Assembly (NCBI GenBank): GCA_016712345.1
Contig: JADJRH010000011.1
Location: forward strand, 1,798,001-1,862,000
Length of the DNA: 64,000 bases
Origin: Polyangiaceae bacterium
GTDB taxonomy: Bacteria > Myxococcota_A > Polyangia > Polyangiales > Polyangiaceae
Direction of reading: 5' to 3'
A program made the position numbers and the translations under genes. The notes under the pieces are model-generated. The model saw only the letters and a program-made list of their open reading frames with translations. It was not told the DNA's origin and did not search any database. Every line of letters starts with the position of its first letter. The first letter of the stretch is position 1. Below, in pieces: positions 1-6,720 of this stretch.

Positions 1-160
1 CCTCTCCGCCAAGACAGTCCGCATCCACGGTGCACGCGAGGCCGCTGCCGAGGAGAGCGCCGGATTGGCTGCCCGTACCTTCAGGCGTTTGACATGCCGG
101 AAGGATCAGCGCGGAAAGAAGCAGGATATTTCGTAACCAAGATTGGAGTGAGCGGTTCAT
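1..160 (-). CDS. Secreted lipoprotein, N-terminal part (runs off the window)
   Basis: Reading the minus strand from the ATG at 160 gives an open frame of 53 codons with no stop before the window edge. It starts MNRSLQSWLRNILLLSALIL and continues into a lipobox (L-P-A-C, Cys about residue 26), so it is a type II signal peptide of an exported lipoprotein. Two more cysteines follow in a TxDADC context, which is typical of the short Cys-rich disulfide units common in myxobacterial lipoproteins. The rest of the protein and its function lie outside the window. It is divergent from the gene at 493, and the two share the intergenic region with a palindrome. Confidence 0.75.
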   Translation of the reverse strand, partial: MNRSLQSWLRNILLLSALILPACQTPEGTGSQSGALLGSGLACTVDADCLGGE

Positions 161-296
161 GTCTGACACTACAGCACGGCGCGTACCAACCGATTCAACC
201 CTCAAATAAAGGCGTTTTTGTCGCCTCCCTGCTCCTCTACCCAATCAGACGAACCGGAGTCGACAAACCAACTGAGCAACAAGTGGCCAAGTTCGC

Positions 297-314
297 TGAG
301 CAACATGTTGCTCA
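297..314. promoter_or_regulatory. 18-bp perfect palindrome in a divergent intergenic region
   Basis: The interval 161-492 separates two divergent exported-protein genes and holds no convincing gene. Its centre carries the perfect palindrome TGAGCAACATGTTGCTCA. The left half-site TGAGCAAC also occurs 24 bp upstream, at 273-280. Position and symmetry suggest a dimeric repressor operator, but no regulator is identified. Confidence 0.35.
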
Positions 315-492
315 CGTTACTCCCCGACGCTTGGTAAACCTTAATCTACCCTCTATGGCCCACCCGCCGAAGGCGACCGTTTGGCCGCGAACGCGAATCT
401 ACCCATCCACTTCCTTCCATTCTTGAGCGCCTGGTGAGCGCTGGCACGCTTCTGGTTAAGACAAACTCACCATGCAACGAAAGGTCGCTCCA

Positions 493-849
493 ATGAAGCT
501 TCTTACCCTCTCCCTGACATCCATGTTGGTTGCCGCAACATCGCTTATCGCGGTTCCCGCGTTCGCCGATCAAGCCGATAAAGACGCGTGTGTTGGCCTC
601 GAAGAAGGGGACGATTGCACCCGTGGCGATGGAAGTGCCGGTGTCTGCATTCCCGATGAAAGTGACCCCGGTGTACTCACCTGCGACGATGATACTGCGT
701 CGTCCGGCACGTCCGGCGGTGGCAGCGGTGGATGTTCTACTTCTTCAGGCCCGGCATCTTCACTGGCAGGGTTGGTCCTTCTGGGTGCGGCGTTGGCCGT
801 TTCTCGCCGCCGCCGAGACAGTCGCGGCAAGCGCTCTACTCCGTCATGA
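493..849 (+). CDS. Small exported protein with MYXO-CTERM-like anchor
   Basis: The protein has about 118 residues from the ATG at 493, which I prefer over the ATG at 472 because AAAGG sits eight bases upstream and the signal peptide then starts MKLLTLSL. The signal peptide ends at a good signal peptidase I site (AFA before DQA). A short acidic, four-cysteine segment follows (residues 30-70), then a Ser/Gly-rich linker with one cysteine, a hydrophobic helix and an RRRR cluster. This tail order (Cys, helix, basic cluster) matches the myxobacterial C-terminal sorting signal that is processed and anchored at the outer surface. The function of the Cys-rich part is unknown. Confidence 0.7.
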   Translation: MKLLTLSLTSMLVAATSLIAVPAFADQADKDACVGLEEGDDCTRGDGSAGVCIPDESDPGVLTCDDDTASSGTSGGGSGGCSTSSGPASSLAGLVLLGAALAVSRRRRDSRGKRSTPS

Positions 850-978
850 GCATCTGATATCGACGCCACACAGGGCGCTCGATTTCAGCTCCACGGTTCG
901 TTCTCAAATCTGAACGTCTGCCAACCGACCCAACTGCGCGCGTCGGAGGCACAACGAAACAAACCACGGCTATCGGAT

Positions 979-2145
979 GTGCTGATGGGGGCATTTGGAA
1001 CCCGCCCCGATTTCATGTATGCCGAAGGGATGCCCTCCGCCTCGATCCGCGCCTTGTGCCTGTGCCTGATCACCCTGGTTTGCCTTCCGGCCTGCGACGG
1101 CCAGGAGGCGACCAGCGGATCGGGAGGCAGCGGTGCGGGCGGCACGTCGACGAGCGGGGGATCGACCGACACAGGTCCGATACCGGGCGCAGATGCGACG
1201 GTGACGCCTTTCGAAAAGACCCATGTGTACTTCAAGGGGGACGATAACAAGCGCATCGTGGACGCGTCGGCCTCGTTCCCTGCCGAAGGGGTGTATTCCC
1301 AGATCTTACTGCACCTGTCGCTTGAGTGCCCGATGGGCGGGTGCGACGCGTGGGACAGGTTCGCGAGCCTCGGGATCGTGGTCGAAAAGGGCGCAACACC
1401 CGAAGAGGATCGGGTTATTGAGATCGCGCGTTATATCACGCCTTACAAGGTGGCGGCCTCGTGGGACATCGACGTAACCGACCTGCGACCGCTGCTCTCT
1501 GGGGAGGTGACAATGCGGACGTTTATCGACACGTGGGTTGGCCCTGGAAGCCCGTACGGCGCGGGGTGGCTTGTCACCGCACGCTTCGAAATGAAGGGCG
1601 GCATCCCCGCGAAGGTGCCAGTCGCCGTCTCCCCTGTGTGGGAGCGGAGGTACGTCCCGTACGGCGATCCGGCGAAGCCCGTGAACGGCACGGTGCCGCC
1701 GCAGGAAATTGCGTTGCCTTCAGGCTCGTCGTACACGCTCCGCACGTTTGTGACCGGGCACGGGCAGGGGAACCTGCAGAACTGCGCTGAGTTCTGCAAG
1801 CGAACCCACACCCTCACAGCAGGCGTGACCCCGTACGCCCAGGAGATCTGGCGTGCAGATTGCGCCACAACGGCGGTGCCGGGCCAGCAGGGCACATGGA
1901 AATATTCGCGGGCCGGCTGGTGCCCGGGCGCCTTCGTCATCCCGTGGAACGTGGATGTCACGGCGGACGTGGCCGGCGCCTCCACATTGAAAGTTGAATA
2001 CGGGGTGGAGGACTACGAAAACACTTGCCGCCCCGACGCCCCGGTCTGCGAGGGTTGCTCCCTCGACACTGGGTGCGAATACGACGGTGGCGCCCACACC
2101 GAGCCGAATTACCAGCTCTCGACGTTGCTGATCACCTATCAATAA
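979..2145 (+). CDS. PNGase F-like lipoprotein (peptide-N-glycosidase F family)
   Basis: This is a lipoprotein with a signal peptide and lipobox (L-P-A-C, Cys39) and a Gly/Ser/Thr linker to about residue 70. The remaining ~315 residues resemble the two eight-stranded jelly-roll domains of peptide-N4-(N-acetyl-beta-glucosaminyl)asparagine amidase F. Visible motifs are GGCDAWDRFA near residue 126, where the WDR aspartate probably matches the catalytic Asp60 of PNGase F, then GHGQGN with NCAEFC in the second half, and WRADCAT followed by GWCPG. The family removes whole N-glycans from glycoproteins by cutting the Asn side-chain amide. A surface-anchored version suggests glycoprotein scavenging or predation. 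The start could also be 1015 or 1030; all keep the lipobox. Confidence 0.75.
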   Translation: MLMGAFGTRPDFMYAEGMPSASIRALCLCLITLVCLPACDGQEATSGSGGSGAGGTSTSGGSTDTGPIPGADATVTPFEKTHVYFKGDDNKRIVDASASFPAEGVYSQILLHLSLECPMGGCDAWDRFASLGIVVEKGATPEEDRVIEIARYITPYKVAASWDIDVTDLRPLLSGEVTMRTFIDTWVGPGSPYGAGWLVTARFEMKGGIPAKVPVAVSPVWERRYVPYGDPAKPVNGTVPPQEIALPSGSSYTLRTFVTGHGQGNLQNCAEFCKRTHTLTAGVTPYAQEIWRADCATTAVPGQQGTWKYSRAGWCPGAFVIPWNVDVTADVAGASTLKVEYGVEDYENTCRPDAPVCEGCSLDTGCEYDGGAHTEPNYQLSTLLITYQ

Positions 2146-2150
2146 GTGTA

Positions 2151-2175
2151 CACGAGTCCAGCGAGGTCGATGACC
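2151..2175. repeat. Dispersed 25-bp repeat, copy 1
   Basis: These 25 bases, just after the PNGase-like gene, recur exactly at 3738-3762 and 3838-3862, where they form part of a tandem unit beside the tmRNA gene. The copy here stands alone between two genes. The origin is unknown; it may be a remnant of a small mobile or REP-like element. Confidence 0.6.
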
Positions 2176-2256
2176 GCGCAACTGACCCGCATTTGGGTTG
2201 GGTAAAAAACGGCGTGGGACATGGGTCCACGGACTCAGCGAAGGGAGACGCGAAAC

Positions 2257-2958
2257 ATGGCCGATCCGTATATCGATCAGTTCGAAACCCAAGTGTATGG
2301 CAAGTATTGTCGCGACCAGATGCAGAAAGTGTGTTTGGGCCGCCTCCCGAAGTTGGATGGGATGGTGGAGTTTGCCATTGCGGAGCAGGCGCGGGCCGAC
2401 GCTGACATGAAGGCCGTGCTTGACAAACAGCCCAAACCGGTGAGCACCGAGGACGCTGCGGCGTTGTTGGAAGAGGCGAGGGACACGGTGATTCGGTTCG
2501 GCGCGTACCTCAACTCGCTCAAGGGGTATCCCGTCAGCCCCAAAGTGTTTTTCAGGGGTGAAGCCCCAAGTGAATTGGCCCGCAAACGGCTTGTGAAGCT
2601 GGCCGCCGCGCTTGAACACATTGCCGCTGAAATCCCCAAACACGAGGCGATTAAAGACCCTTCGTGGGCCAAAGATTTCAAAACGCTTTCCAAAAAGCTT
2701 GAAACGCTCAAAGGCGCCCAACAAGACGCCAAGGTAGAAAAGGCCGATCTCGGCCCTGAAGTCGCCGCTCAGCGGGAAAAATGGCTCGCTGTGTACAACG
2801 CCAACAAGCTCCTCATTCGCGGCTTGCTCGCTCACGCTGGTAAGTCAGACTTGCTGCCCCTTATTTTTGACGACTTGGCCGAAGTCCACCGCGCACAGGG
2901 TGTCACCGATGCGCTTCCCACACCGGGCGACCCCAATCCCACCCCCACGCCGGCCTGA
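2257..2958 (+). CDS. Uncharacterised helical protein
   Basis: The protein has 233 residues from the ATG at 2257, chosen because GGGAGA lies about ten bases upstream; the in-frame ATG at 2221 adds an unlikely basic extension. There is no signal peptide or membrane segment. The sequence is rich in Ala, Glu and Lys and is predicted mostly alpha-helical, ending in a Pro/Thr tail. The middle (about residues 75-100) contains a Tyr-Leu-Asn-Ser-Leu-Lys stretch without a family signature I recognise. It stands alone between the PNGase-like gene and a decayed region. Confidence 0.6.
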   Translation: MADPYIDQFETQVYGKYCRDQMQKVCLGRLPKLDGMVEFAIAEQARADADMKAVLDKQPKPVSTEDAAALLEEARDTVIRFGAYLNSLKGYPVSPKVFFRGEAPSELARKRLVKLAAALEHIAAEIPKHEAIKDPSWAKDFKTLSKKLETLKGAQQDAKVEKADLGPEVAAQREKWLAVYNANKLLIRGLLAHAGKSDLLPLIFDDLAEVHRAQGVTDALPTPGDPNPTPTPA

Positions 2959-3299
2959 TCAACAAACACGGCGGGCCAGGGCGGGACGCTCCCCGATCGC
3001 GCTGCCGAATTTCCAAGTCAGTTCAAATGCGTTTTTTGTTTGAAAGCAAAAAATGCCTCCCGTGACTCCGCCGTTGTTTTTGTTGTTGCAACAAGAACAA
3101 TGGCCGCCTGGGTGACCGAGTTGACTGTTGCAACGTTTGCAGTCGGTGTCCTGGACGGCCATTTGACACTTGCGGCGGCTGCCATGGTGAACCGAGCCGT
3201 CAGAACAACGGTTCCGCTCGCTGGAAAGGCGTTCTCAGCTGCAAAGGCGGGACTTCTTTGTTTGCTCGCATGTGACCTCATGGGTAGAATGTGGTCACG
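2959..3299. other. Gene-poor stretch with a Cys-rich open frame on the minus strand
   Basis: No gene is convincing here. On the minus strand, 3162-2959 encodes 67 residues with six cysteines in its first half (DCKRCN, then HCSCCN). The same frame read backwards beyond its ATG keeps adding Cys-rich sequence before meeting a stop. This may be the remains of a zinc-binding protein or chance. Start, stop and homology cannot be supported. Confidence 0.25.
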
Positions 3300-3581
3300 A
3301 TGAGCAGGACACTCGGTATTCGCGAAGTAAAGGCTCGCTTCAGCCATTACGTTGAGCTGGTGCGCGCCGAAGGAGAAATCATCATCACCGATCGCGGAAA
3401 ACCGGTCGCACGTCTCTCCGGGTTGCGTGAGACTCCCAGCCGTTCTCTCGAAGAAGTGCTGCAAGAAATGGCAGACACCGGTCTTATCGACCTCGGTTCT
3501 CCCCGACCGGCCGAACCAGTCCTTGAGAAGGCCCGCGCGGGCGTTTCGGTGAGCAAAGTCGTACGCGAGATGCGCCGATGA
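3300..3581 (+). CDS. Type II antitoxin, Phd/YefM family
   Basis: This 93-residue protein opens with the family signature of prevent-host-death antitoxins: an IREVKARFSHYVELV helix-strand region followed by GEIIITDRGKPVARLSG. The N-terminal part of such proteins binds the operon promoter and the C-terminal part wraps the toxin. The ATG at 3300 is preferred to 3291 because it starts the domain. Its stop overlaps the start of the next open frame by ATGA, the usual antitoxin-toxin arrangement. The toxin gene is broken, so the antitoxin may now be an orphan. Confidence 0.85.
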   Translation: MSRTLGIREVKARFSHYVELVRAEGEIIITDRGKPVARLSGLRETPSRSLEEVLQEMADTGLIDLGSPRPAEPVLEKARAGVSVSKVVREMRR

Positions 3582-3760
3582 TCGTTTATTTTGACACGAG
3601 CGCTTTGGTTGCGATTCGAGTACGGTCATCACGCTTCATTGTGACGCGCGCGGTCTGCCGAGCGCAAAGCCTTCTCGCTGCGGCCTCGGCCTGCGCGCAA
3701 TCGCCTGAAGCGCTCCGCGGGCCCGAGTGCACGTGTGCACGAGTCCAGCGAGGTCGATGA
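3578..3760 (+). pseudogene. Truncated vapC-like PIN toxin
   Basis: The frame starts MIVYFDTSALVAI, the N-terminus of a PIN-domain RNase toxin including the first conserved acidic residue (DTSAL). After about 13 residues, PIN similarity ends and the remaining frame is basic, Ala/Cys-rich and unlike the family. An intact VapC has about 130 residues with three more acidic positions, which are missing. The frame then runs into the tandem repeat beside tmRNA. I infer a deletion that removed most of the toxin, perhaps linked to rearrangement at the tmRNA locus. Confidence 0.65.
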
Positions 3761-3923
3761 CCAAGCTTGGTTCTTTCCAAGGGAAAGAACAGAGGTGGAG
3801 GCGCCGGGAATTGCCGAGTTGGACGAGTGCACTTTTGCACGAGTCCAGCGAGGTCGATGACCAAGCGCTGGCCTCGCGCAGCGAGGCAGAGGTGGAGGCG
3901 CCGGGAATTGAACCCGGGTCCGC
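3724..3923. repeat. Imperfect ~100-bp tandem duplication overlapping the tmRNA 3' end
   Basis: Two units (3724-3823 and 3824-3923) share a long upstream block (for example 3736-3766 versus 3836-3866) and an identical 24-bp block (3790-3813 versus 3887-3910). The second copy of the 24-bp block is the 3' end of the tmRNA gene. Between the shared blocks each unit has a different perfect hairpin: a 9-bp stem at 3770-3790 and a 7-bp stem at 3871-3887. A duplicated tmRNA 3' end is the footprint expected from a tyrosine-recombinase element that used this classic attachment site. Confidence 0.75.
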
Positions 3924-4236
3924 GAGGCCTCCAGTCTATCTTCGTTCACGTGCGTAGCCGCTTTAACCCAAGCGGCGGGGTTTGCAGATTCGGCCGCAAC
4001 CTATCCTCGGCTAATCTCGACTGCGCTATCCGAGGCACCCTCGCACAGTCCAGCCCGCGTGGTTGATGCCTTCGAGATACGCGGACGGCCTCTCTCGTTG
4101 GCAGCGTTAGCCGTTATTAAGCGGCGAGCGCGAGTGCGTTGTCGTTCGCAATTATGACGTCCCGTTTGGTAGGCGGACCGGGAGCCGCCAGCACGCAGAT
4201 AAACCTTCAAACCCCACGTCGAAACCGATCGCCCCC
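3893..4236 (-). ncRNA. ssrA: tmRNA (transfer-messenger RNA)
   Basis: Both ends and the tag are visible. The 5' end reads GGGGGCGATCGGTTTCGACG, and the 3' end closes with a T-arm (GGGTTCAATTCCC) and GCCTCC, which pairs with the 5' GGGGGC as the acceptor stem. The discriminator base A is at 3893; the following bases are CC then T, so the CCA end is not fully encoded. The open reading frame encodes the tag ANDNALALAA followed by two TAA stops, and the alanine before AND would come from the charged tmRNA. It rescues stalled ribosomes with SmpB. A good promoter lies upstream at 4268-4295. Confidence 0.95.
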
Positions 4237-4267
4237 GTGGTTAGGGCTTTTCAAGACAAGCCAGGCT

Positions 4268-4295
4268 TTCTTACTCGCCAGGCCGAAACTGTCAA
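4268..4295 (-). promoter_or_regulatory. Sigma-70-type promoter of tmRNA
   Basis: On the minus strand a consensus -35 box TTGACA (4295-4290) is followed after 16 bp by TAAGAA (4273-4268). Transcription would begin about 25-30 bases before the mature tmRNA 5' end at 4236, leaving a short leader for RNase P to remove. Confidence 0.65.
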
Positions 4296-4392
4296 GGTCT
4301 GATTGGGCCTCGCGGTTTTTCACCCGTGCGAAAAGGGTATACCCAGCCATCCAACCTTGTGTACGCAGCGGTGTCCGCGGCATTGTCGCGCG

Positions 4393-5031
4393 TTACCTCA
4401 TCACAAACACACCGAGTGAAAATTGGAGCCCAACGCCGTCACCCAGCGACGTTGCAAACCCTTCTTCCGCAAACACGTTTCCTGCCCATGCCACTTCAGG
4501 CATCACCGCCAGGTTCTGAGTCAACTGCCAAAAATATCCCAAAGAACCCCCCAAAAACACGTAGGAAACCGGCCTTGGTACCCCTCCCGGCGACAGCCAT
4601 GCGGCATAGGTAGGTTTGAGGGCCAGCACAACCTGACTACCATCCCCTGTTAGAACACCTGTCAGAATGGGGAAGTCAACCGTCAACTTGTCAGCCCAGT
4701 GGTATCCAATTGCCGGCGCAACGGCCAGGTCAATTCCACTGTTGGGACTGTCAGATCGGGCCACTTCGAGCTTGGAGCCAGCCGTGAACCCGCCGTACCA
4801 AAACTTGCCAAAGATCTCTGTGCCCGGCTCTACCCCGGCCCCCAAAAATAGCTCCCCGCGCGGGTGAAAAGCGGCTCCCCGATCTTCGGCCGAGCCAATG
4901 GCCCCACCTGAAATACCTGCTCGAACCTGACCGGGTGCCAGGGCGCGTGCCCGATCCATTGTTGACATGGATCCACAGGCGGTGAGAAGCGCAACAAGTG
5001 TACACAGGGTCCAACCTGACAGGCGCTTCAC
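4393..5031 (-). CDS. Outer-membrane beta-barrel-like lipoprotein
   Basis: From the GTG at 5031 the protein has 212 residues, starts VKRLSGWTLC and reaches a lipobox (L-L-T-A-C). The remaining sequence alternates Gly and aromatic residues (for example FGKFWYGGFTAGSK and SYVFLGGSLGYFWQL), which suggests an outer-membrane or beta-sheet-rich surface protein. The start is fixed by GGGAG upstream and by overlap with the stop of the kelch gene (GTGA), so the two are translationally coupled. The function is unknown. Confidence 0.65.
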   Translation of the reverse strand: MKRLSGWTLCTLVALLTACGSMSTMDRARALAPGQVRAGISGGAIGSAEDRGAAFHPRGELFLGAGVEPGTEIFGKFWYGGFTAGSKLEVARSDSPNSGIDLAVAPAIGYHWADKLTVDFPILTGVLTGDGSQVVLALKPTYAAWLSPGGVPRPVSYVFLGGSLGYFWQLTQNLAVMPEVAWAGNVFAEEGFATSLGDGVGLQFSLGVFVMR

Positions 5032-6059
5032 AGGCACTCTCCCAGGCCAATGGTCCACGTGTCTCCCAACGAGGCGCCGAAGCCCTGTCGACCGCCGAAA
5101 ATCACCATTCGGCGCCGCACCGGATCCACCGCCGCAGCGGCGTTCCGCCGCGGTGGCAACGCGTTTGAACTTGGCAACAACTCAAACCGAAAGGGCTTGT
5201 GCAATACCAACGCGGATGTGTACCCAATGTCGTAATAATCGTTGTCGTCCCCGAAAGCGAGCAGCAGCGTGTTGCACTGTTCATCAAAAGCAACACCGTA
5301 ATGCGCTCCAACAAGCGGTTCGCCCTGTGTGTCCTGCTCAAACCAGTGCAAATTAGACAGTCCGTATTCCCAAGTGTCATGCGTGATTGTCGAATTGTCG
5401 TGCCCCATCGTGATCACCAGGTGATCGCCGCGTTTTGCCATTCCGCCGGCTGCGCGCGCTTTGGGTTCAGGTCCGGTGTTGGTTCGCTCGGTCCACGTAT
5501 CGGTTGTCAAGTCGAGTTCCCACAGGTCGCCGAGGCCGGCGAACTGGGCCGAGAACCCGCCGTAAAACCAGGCGCGCTCGTTGTCGCTCGTGGCAATCAC
5601 GTCAAATCGCGCCACTGGAATCGGCGGGAGGGTTGACCACTGGAGCGTTTCGAGATCAAGCGCCCACGTTTCGTCGGAGGCGAACGACGTTCCAATGTCG
5701 CCGCCCACAACGATCATTCGGTTGCGAGGAGCATCAAAGATCGCCGCGGGCGTCAGGCGCGCGGACGGCCCTTCGTTCGTTTCGAGCGTTTGCCACGTTT
5801 CACGCACGAGTGAAAACGCCCACGTGTCGTTGAGTTTTCCGTTCGGACCGTTGCCTCCAAACGCAATGAGTTGATCGCGCGCGCCGTCGTACACAAGCGT
5901 GTGGCCCCATCGCGGACTGGGTGCCGGTTCGGTGGTGACTTCGCGGTACGCGGCTGCGTTTGGATCCGTGATCGGCGCGCAGCCAAGGCTCAAAAAACCA
6001 ACACTCCATTGGCTTGCCAACACAAACGTTGTCGCCGACGCGCCTGTCCATCGGATCAT
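5028..6059 (-). CDS. Kelch-repeat lipoprotein
   Basis: The protein has 343 residues from the ATG at 6059. The longer open frame upstream lacks a signal sequence, whereas the chosen start gives MIRWTGASATT, a hydrophobic stretch and a lipobox (L-S-L-G-C). The mature part shows repeated kelch blades, each with a GG pair and a later W: SPRWGHTLVYD, AFGGNGPNGKLNDTW, VVGGDIG with DETWALD, FYGGF with DLWELD, and IFGGRQG with GDTW. This should fold as a surface-anchored beta-propeller used for protein or carbohydrate binding. It is coupled to the downstream beta-barrel-like lipoprotein. Confidence 0.8.
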   Translation of the reverse strand: MIRWTGASATTFVLASQWSVGFLSLGCAPITDPNAAAYREVTTEPAPSPRWGHTLVYDGARDQLIAFGGNGPNGKLNDTWAFSLVRETWQTLETNEGPSARLTPAAIFDAPRNRMIVVGGDIGTSFASDETWALDLETLQWSTLPPIPVARFDVIATSDNERAWFYGGFSAQFAGLGDLWELDLTTDTWTERTNTGPEPKARAAGGMAKRGDHLVITMGHDNSTITHDTWEYGLSNLHWFEQDTQGEPLVGAHYGVAFDEQCNTLLLAFGDDNDYYDIGYTSALVLHKPFRFELLPSSNALPPRRNAAAAVDPVRRRMVIFGGRQGFGASLGDTWTIGLGECL

Positions 6060-6232
6060 CAACGCCCATCCTCCACCATTGTTGCCCCGCTCCCAAACGG
6101 TCTTTCCGTCGTTGGGTTGCTGCGCACGACTTTCGTCCTGTTCGCGATTGCCAGACGTCGTCTTGTCCGACACGCGCGCTTCATGTGTCAATACGCTTGC
6201 CGGAGCCTTCAAAAAAGAGCAATCCGAAGCGC

Positions 6233-6625
6233 ATGAGCACAGAACGAACCGCGCTGCTGCTTGCCGGTGTGACGGGATTTTTGGGTGTGGCGCTCGGCGC
6301 TTTCGGTGCGCACGGCCTCAAAAACCGCTTGATCGGCAAGCCCGACGGTGAACAGCGCCTCGCATGGTGGCAAACCGGCGCGCAGTACCACTTGATCCAC
6401 GCGCTTGCGATCGGCCTGTCGGCGGTCAGGCCCGCGCAGGCGTCCCAGCCAAGTGCGTACGCAATGTGGTTCTTCCTTGCCGGTATCGCCTTGTTTTCAG
6501 GGAGTCTCTACGTGATGACACTCACAGGTGTACGCAAGCTCGGCGCGGTCACGCCGCTCGGTGGAGTGTCGTTTTTGATCGGGTGGGGCGCGCTTGCGTT
6601 TAACGCGTTCAAGATTGTCGATTGA
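6233..6625 (+). CDS. DUF423 small membrane protein (YgdD/UPF0382 family)
   Basis: This 130-residue protein has about four hydrophobic helices. The first carries the family hallmark GVTGFLGVALGAFGAHGLK, and further conserved spots are WWQTGAQYHLIHALA and the terminal GGVSFLIGWGALAFNA. It sits in the cytoplasmic membrane. The family is widespread but its biochemical role is not established. The ATG at 6233 starts directly before the first helix; longer in-frame starts add a non-conserved region antisense to the kelch gene. It is divergent from that gene. Confidence 0.85.
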   Translation: MSTERTALLLAGVTGFLGVALGAFGAHGLKNRLIGKPDGEQRLAWWQTGAQYHLIHALAIGLSAVRPAQASQPSAYAMWFFLAGIALFSGSLYVMTLTGVRKLGAVTPLGGVSFLIGWGALAFNAFKIVD

Positions 6626-6720
6626 ATCTCTTCAAAAGCAGAGTTTCGAAGAACACCCAACAGGCGGCGTTTGGCGACTTCGGGTGACTGGAAAGAGCGC
6701 CGCACGTGACGCGCTTACAA

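Noticed and set aside
94..426. 110-codon plus-strand open frame at the left edge
   Set aside because: It is antisense to the partial lipoprotein and crosses the palindrome; the minus-strand signal peptide and lipobox are better supported.
1720..2835. 371-codon open frame on the minus strand across two genes
   Set aside because: It is antisense to the PNGase-like gene and the next gene, has no start signal or domain and is a shadow of biased codon use.
3040..3303. 87-codon plus-strand open frame before the antitoxin
   Set aside because: No ribosome site, overlaps the antitoxin start and shows no domain.
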